This document shows, piece by piece, positions 1-9,486 of a stretch of 64,000 nucleotides of DNA. Below the pieces are notes generated by a model that saw nothing but the letters and a program-made list of their open reading frames with translations, was not told where the DNA came from and did no database searches. The translations under genes were made by a program, and so were the position numbers. Numbering within the stretch: the first letter of the stretch is position 1; each line of letters opens with the position of its first letter. The stretch is from Pyrocephalus nanus (lineage: Eukaryota > Chordata > Aves > Passeriformes > Tyrannidae): positions 13,080,001 through 13,144,000 of the forward strand of contig CM076264.1 in assembly GCA_038380795.1 (NCBI GenBank), in the 5' to 3' direction.

Positions 1-535
1 TGTTAGTTTGTGTTCTCATTACGGGCAACACTTGCAGCCGAGAAGAACGCGCAACTCTCTGTGGCGGGCTGTAGAGTTGAAAGGATGAAAGAGAAAAGGA
101 CTGCCAATCAAATAGCGCACAAGCAGCTGAAAACAAGGCAATTCGAGGAAGAGTGCCGAAAGACAATGTTTTTGGGGTGTACCCTGTTGAATTGCAACCT
201 TCTAAGCATTGGCAGCTTCTTTTGCTTCGAAGCCTTTCCACTTGGCACATACGACAAGCCGCTGCACGTTCATCTCTGCTAGACGAACTCAGAAGCGCTT
301 AGAGACAAGCACTTAGCCGCAAGTCGAGAGTGTCCGCTTCAGCCGCCGCAGAGTGAGACGAAGCGGGCAAAGCGACCTTGCTGCATTCGCTTGCCTCCTT
401 GCAGCCGAGAAGAAAGCGCAACTCTCTGTTGAGGGTTGTACAGTTGAAAGGATGCGAGAGAAAAGGACTGTCACTCAAATAGCGCAAAAGCAGCTTGAAA
501 GAACGCACTACGAGGAAGTGGGCCGAGATACAAGG
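1..535 (-). repeat. Satellite-like repeat, left arm (inverted relative to 5063-5455)
   Basis: This is a CpG-rich repeat made of two alternating blocks. A block of ~150-170 bp is seen at about 30-170 and again at 385-530 in the same direction. A second block of ~190 bp lies at 170-360. The reverse complement of 170-360 matches 5075-5270 with roughly seven differences by eye. The reverse complement of 1-170 matches 5270-5410 less well. A repeat unit of ~350 bp is implied, and the array probably continues left of the window. Short open frames inside it (10-282, 353-538) do not resemble any protein I know. The family is unknown to me. Confidence 0.75.
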
Positions 536-2871
536 TGATGAGATAGTGGCAGAGACACGGAAACAGCCCACTTCCAGGAGGGACTGTGGTGCCCAGCTTG
601 TGGTTTGCTCCCTAAAGTTGTCCTTTCTGTTACTTCTACTTTAGAGCCTGTTGAAATGCTGGTATAGATTTGGGAAGAGCCAAGTTAGCTGGAGCTGTGA
701 GGTTTTTCCTGCCCAAAATCCATGGGGATGTTTTGCCTGGCTTTCCCAAGTGGAAGCAAGAGTCTTGGAGTCGTTGCATCCCCTGGAAAACCAGGTCAGG
801 AGGGTTCATCTGACTCTGCCCTGACCTGTGTCTTCCAAAGACCCTCCTGCTGTTCTGGATCTTGCTGGGAGAGGACATTCCCATGCCTGCTTTTTAGACA
901 AGAAATGCCAAATGAACTAAGTCTGTCCCATCCTGTCTGAGCTGTGCCAGTGGTGAGGTGTGAGGGGGAACACCCCGTTCTGCACTTCGAGACATTGACT
1001 ACCTCTTGACTACCTCAAGTTTACTGTCAAAACCTTCCCTGCTTGTCCACCACTGCCAGCCTCATAATTACTTCCAGGTCTTCATTCTCTACTATGGAGA
1101 AGACAACTTCAAGTTTTACTCCCAGATCTACAGATTTCCTCAGATTTTACCCACAAAAATTTTCCCTACCATCCCATTACTGACTGCCTGAGTTTACCTT
1201 AAAGTGGTCATTCTCTCCTCTACAGATTAGATCAAGTTTTACCCCCCAAATTTTCGTTCCTCTATGTTCTCATCACTTTTTTTTATCCACACCCAGCACA
1301 GCCCACCTTGGGGAAGGTCCAGCTCCTCATTCCCAACCACAAGCAAACATCCAGTGTCTGTCAGCCCCTGCTGCCTCTGCCCTTAACCCCTGGCACCTGG
1401 AGGCATGTGGCACCCCTGGATTGACTCAGTGCCCACAAACCGCTAATGCCACCGTAAGGTTTCTCTGCCCACCAAGGGCACACCAGCCAGGAGGGACATT
1501 TCTCCCCGTCTCCCTCAAGGACCTCCACATCCAATTCATGGAACACCAACTTAGCTCTGGGCTGGGAAACAAGGGAGTAACAAGAAACGTCATTAAATCA
1601 TTCCAGCCTCAATGGTGCCCAGACCTGGGAGAAAGCCCTTGCCACCACCCTCTTGGATTCTTCTTTCCTCTTGCTTGCCTTGCTCCCAGCTTTGGAAGGT
1701 TTGCCTCAGGCTGCATTTCACGGCTGCTCAGGGCAGACATCTCGTGGCCAGCCTGGTGCTGAGAGCTGAACAGAGCAAAGCTGGTATTAGACAAGCAGTG
1801 ACTCCCATATTTGTGCTTCACTTGAAAAGCAAAGCAAACACCTCTGTGCTGTTTGACAGCTCACCTTCACAGAGATGCAAAGGCTTTTCCCCTCAGGGTA
1901 GCAATTCTTTCCAGAAAAAGACTTATTGTGTCCTGGTGTTTAACCTAATTATGCTACTGAAACTCGTTTCTTCTCTCCCTCAAGCTTCAGGGACTTGCTG
2001 GTGCTGGGTGTGCATCAGAGGAAGCACTGGGGGGGGCGGAACACCCAGCCCGAGTTATTCCTGCAAGTGCACATCCACCCCCGGGTCAGAGAGTCAGAGG
2101 TGTTTCCTGCATACCAGACCCCACAGCCCCAGGCACCAGGAGCCTGCAGATGCTCTGCATTGCAATCCACAGCCTCCCTCAATCCTGCATGGGAAAGCAA
2201 AGGGATTTTTCCTCCTTAGGGTGGAAAACACACAACAGCAAGTGCTGTCCCAGGAGAGCTGGCCCTCAATTAGGAGTTTAAAACGCCTTCTGCGTGGTTA
2301 CAAAGTGCCACAAGGGATTTGATTTTGTACTCCATCGGTGGTTTCAGGGCCAAAGTGCTCAGCAATGCCATCCCAGTTGTTTGGAGGCGTTGCTGTGGAA
2401 TTGGGCTAGGGACGCTGCTGGGGCTGCGGGTGCCATGGCCACTGTTAGGTTAAAGCGTGGCAGTGGGCTCTGGAGGGGCTGCTGGAAGCTGCAGCCCGGG
2501 GTCCAAAGACTGTGGGTGCATAGCTGGAATGTTAGGCTCTGCTCCTGTGTTTTGGAATGCTTTTTTTGGAGGGAAGGGAAGGGTGCTGCTGGGGCAGGAC
2601 AGGACAGAAGGAAAGGGTGCTGCTGGGGTGGTCCAAGCCTTTTATTTTCAAGGAAGCTCCAAACTGGGTGGCAATCATATCCTAAAGTATCTATGTTGGG
2701 GGTTTTCCAAATGGTTGGTTACCCAACGCCCTTGACATGAGTGTCCTGTGTTTCCACCCACCCCTTTAGACTCGCTTTTGGGAGACAGACAAACCCAGCA
2801 AGCATCAAGGGTGGGAGTGAAGGACAGGGAACGGCAGCTCTTGGCTAACGCTGTCCCCACTGTCCCCACAG
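536..2871. other. Non-coding stretch upstream of the FGF5-like exon
   Basis: I see no recognisable exon here. I looked specifically for the second coding exon of an FGF5-type gene and did not find it. The stretch ends in a pyrimidine-rich tract and a CCCACAG splice acceptor at 2870-2871, so at least its end probably represents intron. A short G-rich motif (ggaaagggtgctgctgggg) occurs in two near copies around 2575-2632. Open frames of up to 236 codons occur but look like chance. Confidence 0.4.
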
Positions 2872-3210
2872 GCCCGGTTCCCAGCAGACTGCCATTTCTG
2901 GGAGCGCTTCCAGGAGAACAGCTACAAAACCTAAGCCTCAGCCGTGCACCGCAGCCCACGCTCGGGGCGCCAGTGGTACGTGGCTCTCAACAAACGGGGC
3001 AAAGCCAAGAGGGGCTGCAGCCCCCGTGCCCGGCCCCAGCATGTCTCCACACACTTCCTGCCTCGCTTCTGGCAGCCGCAGCCCCCTGAGCTCACCTTCA
3101 CTGTCGCCCTCCCAGAAAAGCCCCCGCTGCTGAAGCCGAAGGTTGCCCCATCCCCACCTTTGAAGAACGCTGGCCCCATCAAGTACCGGCTGAAGTTCCA
3201 CTTGGGGTAG
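2872..3210 (+). pseudogene. FGF5-like last coding exon with one premature stop
   Basis: The exon starts after a CCCACAG acceptor and ends at TAG (3208-3210). Its 112 sense and stop positions match the usual length of the third FGF5 exon. The translation contains highly conserved FGF core segments, including [28 protein letters not shown] and the C-terminal IKYRLKF. The FGF5-specific proline/lysine-rich tail between core and terminus is also present, which separates it from FGF4 and FGF6. FGF5 proteins are secreted heparin-binding ligands of FGF receptors. The single defect is TAA at 2932-2934 in the segment SYKT-stop-ASAVHR, where the family normally has tyrosine; this would remove most of the C-terminal half. 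No first or second exon is visible in the window. It is either a young pseudogene or duplicate of FGF5, an assembly error at one base, or a divergent paralogue. The family call is firm, the locus identity is not. Confidence 0.85.
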
Positions 3211-4119
3211 TGCCACGGTGGGGACCCCGGTGCTGGAGAGACTGGGCAGCTTTTGGGGCTGACCCCACAGGACGCCTGCGTCCCCCTCCTCAGATGGACA
3301 CAGGAGATTTCCAGGTCTTCTCTTCTCCGCCCGAGCTGGGTGGCATCTCCAGAGGTGTGTGTTGGGATGACACAGCTTGGGCTTTCCAAAGAGTATTCCT
3401 GTGGTGAACTGAAAACACTGCATGGACCTCGGGTTAGTGTTCTGATGCCCAAAGATACAGAAAGGTACCTCTACAGCGAACGTATTTTTTTACCTTGTTT
3501 TCACTAGTGACTTCTTTGACAATCATTTTCATAAAAGAGATGCTCAGAGCCAAGCGGCTTTGTTGTTTTTCTTGCATCTCTTTCTTGCTGCACTTTTTCC
3601 TCCAACCTTACCGCAGACACCGGATATCCAGGTCTGCCCCTTCCTCTTCTCCTACAAATCAGCTCCTCCCTTCCACCCTGAAAGAGCAAAACCAAGCTCT
3701 GCAAATTCACTCCCCTTGTGGTGCAAGGGCGGTGGGTATTAAAAATCCTTGTTGGCAAAAATAGACACATGTATGTATTTTTGAAGGGTTGCAGGCTTGG
3801 AAAGGGCAGCTGTTTGCAGCTCCACTCCTGAGGTGTCTCCCGTTTTTCCCTGAACAACTGGAGCGAGTCTACTTCTGTCCCTCCAAGTATGGATTTGACG
3901 TCTGTGTTTAAATTACCTTTGCCCTGGTGCTGGTGCATAGCTGTTGCCTGGCAGAGCCCCTCCACACCCCTGCTCCCTGGAGACAGGGACACCTGTGGTC
4001 CCTGGGTGCCCACTGGTTTCTTGCAACAGTTTTTGCTGCTGATTTATTTTACTATTCACAATACATTTGCAGAGGTGGGGATCAAGGATTTTATTTTACA
4101 GCGAGTGTGGTGAGGTGGC
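3211..4119 (+). other. Probable former 3' UTR of the FGF5-like exon
   Basis: Sequence after the terminal TAG is free of recognisable coding or repeats and leads to an AATAAA at 4120-4125. I infer a 3' untranslated region of about 0.9 kb. No transcript evidence is available here. Confidence 0.35.
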
Positions 4120-4125
4120 AATAAA
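4120..4125 (+). terminator. AATAAA polyadenylation signal candidate
   Basis: A canonical hexamer lies 910 bp downstream of the FGF5-like stop codon and is followed by a GT/T-rich stretch (gtccctttgaaagtgtttcc). This spacing suits a 3' UTR end. It could also be a chance hexamer. Confidence 0.35.
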
Positions 4126-5062
4126 TACTGTTACAACTGCTTGTCCCTTTGAAAGTGTTTCCCCCTCCCAGGGTTGCCAGTGTTTCTCTGTGTGATGTAC
4201 TCTGTGGAGTCACTGTGCCTATGGAGTTTGTAATCAGTCTTTAGCTGAGCTGCTGTACGTACAGACAACAGTAGCGTCGAACCTCACCGGTTAAGCCTTA
4301 ATAGGAGCCCAGGTGGGCTCACGTGGGCAGAACCCCTCCAGACTTGAGCTGCCAGCGTCTGGCAGCAACAATGAGGGTAAGCGGCAGGGCTGAGCCTCTT
4401 CTCCAAATGTCATTGTGGTACAAATGACTGTTTGCACTTTTTTTTGCCTTTCATCCTTCTGGGCAGCCCCTGCTCCACGTATGGGGATGGATGGACATGC
4501 CGGAATAGAAGAGTTGTGTTTCATTTTATAACCTGGTTGTGTAATCTCTTGTCTGTCTGTGCCTTCTTTTCTTCTCCTGAAGGAGAAAAAAGTGCTGCTA
4601 AATTTGCTCTGTGTGTTTTTGCCTAGGGTCTGGTCAGCGCAGTGTCAGCAATAGGGTAACGCACAGCCCACGCTCGCTGTGCTGTGTTCTGCAAACTGTG
4701 CACTGTAGCATCCTTCCTGATGGCTCCTCTGGGGCAGGTGTTTGGATCTGGATCACGACAAGGTACAGGTGAGGATTTGGATCGCAGCAGGGTCAGATGA
4801 ATACGAGCCTTGTACCCCTGGTCACTTCCAGCCAGACAGCCTGACTGCGGATATACGAAATGCAAATGCTGCTGCTGCTGCTGGGCCATTCAGCAGGTGG
4901 GCACCATCAGGTATAATTAGTGCTCAGGTCACCTCAGTTAACTAACGGAATGAAAATTTTGCACGTGCCGTCCTCAGCACCACCCAGGCAGGTGCCTGGA
5001 GTTCTCTGGGCAGGTAAGAGAGAAGGGAACGTGCTGGACACTTGCTACTGCTGCCTCCCTCA
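4126..5062. other. Unannotated stretch between FGF5-like exon and right repeat arm
   Basis: No gene is seen. A short (CTG)n-like run (tgctgctgctgctgctggg) sits near 4867-4885. The rest is moderately GC-rich unique-looking sequence. Confidence 0.4.
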
Positions 5063-5455
5063 GAGGCAAAAGGTTCGTCTCACTCTGCGGCGGCTGAAGC
5101 GGACACTCTCGACTTGCGGCTAAGCGCTTGTCTCTAAGTGCTTCTGAGTTCGTCTAGCTGAGATGAACGTGCAGCGGCTTGTCGTATGTGCCAAGTGGAA
5201 AGGCTTCGAAGCAGAAAGAGACTGCCAATGCTTAGAAGGTTGCAATTCAAGAGGGTACACCCCAAAAAAAACTCTCTCGGCCCACTTCCTCGTAGTGCGT
5301 TCCTTCAAGCTGCTTGTTCGCTATTTGAGTGGAAATCCTATTCTCTCGCACCTTTCAACTGTAAGCCTGCCACAGAGAGTTGCGCGTTCTTCTCGGCTGC
5401 AAGGAGGCAAGCGAATGCTTCGAAGAAGAAAGACTGCCAATGCTTAGAAGTTTGC
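5063..5455 (+). repeat. Satellite-like repeat, right arm (inverted relative to 1-535)
   Basis: The order here is the ~190-bp block (5070-5270), the ~150-bp block (5270-5410), then a partial restart of the first block (about 5420-5450, agactgccaatgcttagaag). It is the reverse complement of the left arm. The two 190-bp blocks are about 96 percent identical by eye. Together the arms enclose ~4.5 kb containing the FGF5-like exon. I know of no named family with this sequence. Confidence 0.75.
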
Positions 5456-5637
5456 AGCACCCCTTCCCCTTCCCGTCTTCCCCCCCTTCTCTTTCCCTTC
5501 TTCCCCCCCTTCCCTTTCCCTTCTTCTTCCCCCCCTTCTCTTTCCCTTCTTCCCCCCCTTCCCTTTCCCTTCTTCTTCCCCCCCTTCCCTTTCCCTTCTT
5601 CCCCCTCTCCCTTTTTTTCCTTTTTTTTTTTTTAATC
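5456..5637. repeat. Polypyrimidine low-complexity tract
   Basis: An almost pure C/T run built from variants of CCCTTTCCCTTCTTC and ending in a T-run. It creates long spurious open frames on both strands (proline/serine/phenylalanine on plus, glycine/arginine/glutamate/lysine on minus). Such tracts can form triplex DNA and are prone to assembly error. Confidence 0.9.
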
Positions 5638-5653
5638 TCCTTTCTTACCGCAG

Positions 5654-5805
5654 CAAAAACCCAGTCCGGGCTTTCCCCCATTCCGTACTCCGGCAGAAAT
5701 CCAGTCCGGGTTTTCCTCCATTCCGTACTCCGGCCAAAATCCAGTCCGGGTTTTCCCCCATTCCGTACTCCGGCAGAAATGCTGTCCGGGTTTTCCCCCG
5801 CCCCC
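5654..5805. repeat. 40-bp minisatellite, about 3.7 copies
   Basis: Units start at 5654, 5694, 5734 and 5774, with exact 40-bp spacing between copies. Each carries CAGTCCGGGTTTTCC and CCATTCCGTACTCCGG with a few substitutions. The last copy dissolves into a C-run (5797-5810). Confidence 0.9.
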
Positions 5806-6100
5806 CCCCCATTCCCGCCATTGTTCTCCAGCTCGCTTCCGGTGTTCCCGGAGGACGCCGCGGGACCGGCAGTACCCGCAGGTGTGCGGGGTCCGGCAGG
5901 AGGGGCTGGAGGACTGACTGCGCTGGCGGCTCGGGGCTCGGCTCGGCTCCCGGCAGTGGCAGGGCTCGCTGGGGAGCGCTCGGTGCCCGTTCCGTGCGGG
6001 GGGCTCTTGGGGAGCTCCCCCTTCCTCGGGGAATGACCCGTCCTGCGGCTTCTGGAGGGCTGAGCTGAGCTGGGGACAGCGCGGGGCGGCTGGGATGGGC
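5806..6100. promoter_or_regulatory. CpG-rich segment (CpG island candidate)
   Basis: Dense CpG and high GC after the minisatellite suggest an island or promoter. No convincing first exon, initiator or coding segment was found, and the retrovirus at 6639 separates it from the next CpG-rich region. The orientation is unknown. Confidence 0.45.
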
Positions 6101-6634
6101 AAAGGCAGCCTCCTGCTGCTGCTGGAGCGCTTGGCAACCCAAAGAGGGAGGGAGGTTTTGCCCCCTGCTTAGGGAGCACGATTTCGGGACTGAATCATTC
6201 GCAGGCACGTGTCCGCTTGAACGAGATGTTTCCCAGCGACATTCCAAGCGCCCTGAATCCTGGGATTTGAGTCTTCCGGTGATTGCTCGGTGAAAGCTCT
6301 TTGGAGAGGGGGGAGTCAGGCAAGAAAAGCTGCTGATTTAACAGGTGGGTTGTAGAATCCATTTTATCCAGGCTGGGATTTTCTGTCCCTCACACAGAGG
6401 GTGAACTGCACCCAACCACCAGTCCCATGGTGGGTCCCCGTAGGCTTTGTGAGCGGTACTCATGCGTGATTATCAAGGGCAACTTCTCCATTTTTGTCTC
6501 TAGTCCGTACTTAGAAAATGAGTAGATAATTCACTATTACATCTTGCTGTATACAGAGGGAAAACCTGCTGGGAAAATGAACAGAGACGGGGGCTCTCCT
6601 GCCTCTCTTTTTGGGGAGCTGAGGGCAGCGGGCC

Positions 6635-6638
6635 ATGC
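6635..6638. repeat. Target-site duplication ATGC, left copy
   Basis: ATGC sits directly before the TG of the 5' LTR and is repeated directly after the CA of the 3' LTR at 12372-12375. Four base pairs is the usual duplication for class I (gammaretrovirus-like) elements. The match is short, but it sits exactly at both LTR boundaries. Confidence 0.8.
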
Positions 6639-6887
6639 TGTAATAGTTAATAAAAGCAAAGGTGGATAATTTGCTAATCAAATTAAATTTGTAATGTTAG
6701 TGGTTGGTTTGAATTGCATGTATCAAGCCACAATGTTGTGTCTGTAATAAGGTAATAAGGAGCAATATTTACTATGAATTTGTATGTTATGTCTTGTCAT
6801 TTTGTAAGTGTTTGTTCTGAGTAGACTTATAGTGAAGCAGAATAGAATGAAACAGCAAAGAACCAAAGGAAAGGACTTACCCCCTCT

Positions 6888-6897
6888 GGAAATTTCC
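6888..6897. promoter_or_regulatory. NF-kB-type palindrome in U3
   Basis: GGAAATTTCC is a perfect palindrome matching the kappa-B consensus. The same site is in the 3' LTR at 12040-12049. Function is inferred only from the motif. Confidence 0.4.
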
Positions 6898-7072
6898 AGA
6901 TGGCAGACACTAAGGACTATGGTCTAACCAAAACATTGTTTTAACCAAAACATTGGCTGAGCTCAGGTGGCGAGAGGGAGCCCGCGAAACAAGAACCAAT
7001 ATTGGGGAAGCCCGCGAAAGGAAGCCCAATAAAGAAATCGAAAGAGACTTAAGGCGTGGAGATAGAGGGAGG

Positions 7073-7079
7073 TATAAAA
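7073..7079 (+). promoter_or_regulatory. LTR TATA box
   Basis: TATAAAA lies 97 bp before the LTR's AATAAA, in the expected position for the U3/R promoter. A duplicate is present in the 3' LTR. It would drive proviral transcription by host RNA polymerase II. Confidence 0.7.
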
Positions 7080-7222
7080 AGTGGGGTGTGGGCTTGCCTC
7101 GGGGCAGACCGTTGGTGGAACAGGAGTTTCCTCGGGTCTCCCAGGGCGCTGATTTGCTTACTTGCTCTTAATAAATTTCTACTATATTTTAAAATATATC
7201 TGGTCATTTGACTATAACAATT

Positions 7223-7240
7223 TGATGCTGTGACTCGGAT
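7223..7240 (+). other. Primer binding site, tRNA-His type
   Basis: TGATGCTGTGACTCGGAT starts three bases after the LTR. It matches the complement of the vertebrate tRNA-His 3' end at 16 of 18 positions. The two mismatches are G-to-A and C-to-T transitions. This is the priming site for minus-strand DNA synthesis. tRNA-His priming is known from HERV-H-like class I elements. Confidence 0.75.
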
Positions 7241-7821
7241 TTGGATCCCTGTGCGGTGGGATTCTCTCTCTGAGAGGGCGCCCCCGTCCCTATTGGACGG
7301 CTCAGGAGGGGCTCCCGCAGCACAGATTCCAAATATTCGACCGAAATTTTGAAGGCAAATAAGCAAATAAATTATTGCAGTTCCCTGTAATTTTCGTGCA
7401 CGGATTCCGGACGAAGACTTGCTCGGGGAGTGAGCGAGTGATAAGGAACCCCCTCCGGCTTGGTCGAGCGAAGACTTCCTCAGGGAAGTAAGTGGGTGCC
7501 GTCCGGTTGGGGAAGGCACCGTTCAGCGAGGGGCTGAGCGAAGACTTACCCAGGGAGTGGTAAGTGGAACCTAGTCCGGCTGGGAGTCGGCTGGGTCCGC
7601 TCGGCTTAGAGCTGAGCGAAGACTTACCCAGGGAGAGGTAGGTAATTTACAGATCCCCCTTTTGGTTGGGAGGGGGTCCCGGAGTGCAAATAACTGAGAC
7701 GTCCATCGGACGAGGCGAGTGTGGACCTCCCGGTAGTGCGGTTCCCGTATCCCGCGAGGGACCGGGCCACGAAAGGAGGGAAGTGAGTGAAGTGTGTGTG
7801 TGTGTGAAGGCACTCCGGAAG
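7241..7821 (+). other. Proviral leader
   Basis: Untranslated region between primer site and gag. It contains four imperfect repeats of a motif reading gagcgaagactt.cccagggag (near 7407, 7467, 7537 and 7612), spaced irregularly at 60-75 bp. A packaging role is possible by position only. Confidence 0.5.
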
Positions 7822-8279
7822 ATGGGACAAATGATGGGTAGAATCTTTGCTCCCATGGGTAATTCTGAGGTGGAATTGCCCGAAATACCCCGGGATAGTC
7901 CCTTGGGAATAATGATAAGATACTGGAATGATTACCCCTCTAGAGGAGGGAAGTCAAGAGAGAAAATGGTATATTATTGTACGGAAGTCTGGGGAGGAAA
8001 GCAGATAAGGCAAGACTATTTATATTAGCCAGTCTATGGCGCATTTGAGGATTGGATTTGCCAGGCTCTGAACATCTATGTTAATAGTAAGGAACCCTTC
8101 TGTTCAGAAGAGAGCGAATATGCTAGCATAAGGATTAGGTCAGACACTAAAATCCTGTTTGGAAACTTTCCATACATCCCGTCTGTACCTGCTCCCGTAA
8201 TGAACCCTCAGCCCACTGTTATAACAGGATCGGTCCTGTTGCCATCCTGTCCTCCCCCCCTTTGCCGAGGCGAGGGAGT

Positions 8280-8466
8280 CATTGTTTTGTCCCGTTCCTG
8301 CCGCCACGCGGGAGGCTTCTCTTTACCATCCCCCTCTTACTGAGGAGAGAGAATTGCCGTTTTGTACCGCCCCTGCCGCCGCGCGGGAGGTTTCTCTTTA
8401 CCACTCCCTTCTTACTGAGGAGAGAGAATTGCCGTTTTGCCTTGCCCCTGCCGCCGCGCGGGCACT
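8280..8466 (+). repeat. 75-bp in-frame tandem repeat in gag
   Basis: The segment attgccgttttg recurs at 8353 and 8428, exactly 75 bp (25 codons) apart, with a diverged earlier copy from about 8280. Each unit contains ctgccgccgcgcgggaggtt and ctgaggagagagaattg. Because 75 is divisible by three, copy-number changes keep the reading frame. Confidence 0.85.
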
Positions 8467-8990
8467 GTCACCCGAGCCTTCTGCCCCGGCGTTAGACTGT
8501 TCCTCCTCCCCTGCCGCGGTACCAGGGCTCTGTTCTCCATCCACACTCCCGGTTACTGAGCAAATACGGCTATACCCTTTAAGGGAGATTGCCATAGGAG
8601 GACGCCAACAAGGGATAAGATTCGTGTCAGTCCCCTTGAATTCAGGGGATGTTAGAGAATTTAAAAAGGCAATGGGGAATTTATTAGAAAACCCCCTAGG
8701 TGTAGCTGAAAGATTCGATCAATTTTTGGGTCCTAATATATCAGGCAATATTAGGAATATTATTTACAGCTGAGAAACGAGAAATGATCAGAAGGGCAGG
8801 GATGAGAAACTGGAATCAAAGATATCAGCAAGGACCAGCTGCAGATGTTAAGTGGCCCCTTCAGAAGCCCAGCTGGGATAACCAGGACCCAGCCCATAGG
8901 AATCATATGTCTGATTTACGAGCAATCATAGTGCAGGGCATTAGGGAAGCAGTCCCAAGGGGACAGAATATTAATAAAGCATTTAGGGAA

Positions 8991-8991
<1 letters not shown>

Positions 8992-9029
<38 letters not shown>
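8992..9029 (+). repeat. Poly(A) tract of 38 in gag
   Basis: A homopolymer inside the capsid coding region that reads as a poly-lysine insertion immediately before DETPTDWLERL. It probably arose by slippage of a short AAA lysine run, either in the virus, in the host or in sequencing. Confidence 0.9.
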
Positions 9030-9031
<2 letters not shown>

Positions 9032-9486
9032 TGAGACCCCTACTGACTGGTTAGAGAGATTAAGAAAGAGCTTACAACTCTATTCCGGTCTAGACCCTGA
9101 TACTCCAATGGGGCAAGCCTTACTCAAAACACAGTTTGTAGAAGTTGGAAAAAAATTGAGGATTGGCAAGAGCGAGGGTTAGATGAATTATTAAGAGAGG
9201 CTCAGAAGGTATATGTACGAAGGGATGAGGAAAGTCAGAAGAAACAGGCAAGGATTTTTATGACAACAGTGAGGGAGAGACGGAAAGAGAATTATAAGCA
9301 GAGATGTGGGACCCCTCGTGGGTCTGACAAACGAGCAGTCTCAAATAACCAAAAACAGACAGGTCAGGCAGAAACAGAATGCTATTACTGTCACAAGATA
9401 GGACATATAAAAAAAAAAAACATTGCAGGAAACGCATGCAGGATGGGCAAGTATTTCAAGAGGATTAGGGATGTCAGGGGCTCTAC

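Larger units (their letters stand above)
6639..7219 (+). repeat. 5' LTR (581 bp)
   Basis: Begins TGTAATAGTT and ends ACTATAACA, giving TG...CA termini. U3 contains a direct repeat of TAACCAAAACATTG (around 6926 and 6942), two copies of AGCCCGCGAAA, a palindromic CCAATATTGG (6996-7005) and TATAAAA at 7073-7079. AATAAA at 7170-7175 marks the R/U5 area. It differs from the 3' LTR at five positions, one in the CAAAACATTG repeat, one in GCCCAATAAAG, and three near 7146-7165. Confidence 0.95.
7822..9440 (+). pseudogene. gag: gag remnant (matrix, proline-rich linker, capsid, nucleocapsid)
   Basis: Gag is the viral structural polyprotein. The start at 7822 gives MGQ, the usual N-myristoylation context. 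A matrix-like part runs to an in-frame TAG at 8026-8028, and the frame stays readable beyond it. A proline/alanine-rich linker with a 75-bp tandem repeat follows (8280-8466). Capsid sequence with a YPLREIAIGG start lies at about 8573-8740. A frameshift near 8740 moves the reading to the frame containing 8784-9182, which includes a major-homology-like segment (DETPTDWLERLRKSL) interrupted by 38 consecutive A. Another shift occurs at an A-run near 9152. One CCHC knuckle (CYYCHKIGH...) at about 9380-9426 is disturbed by a 12-A run. The gene cannot produce a full Gag. Confidence 0.9.

Noticed and set aside
1612..2322. A 236-codon plus-strand frame
   Set aside because: Overlapping open frames on both strands and no recognisable protein features; it lies in the probable intron before the FGF5-like exon.
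5355..6179. A 274-codon minus-strand frame rich in G, R, E and K
   Set aside because: Created by the polypyrimidine tract and the 40-bp minisatellite; no protein family resemblance.
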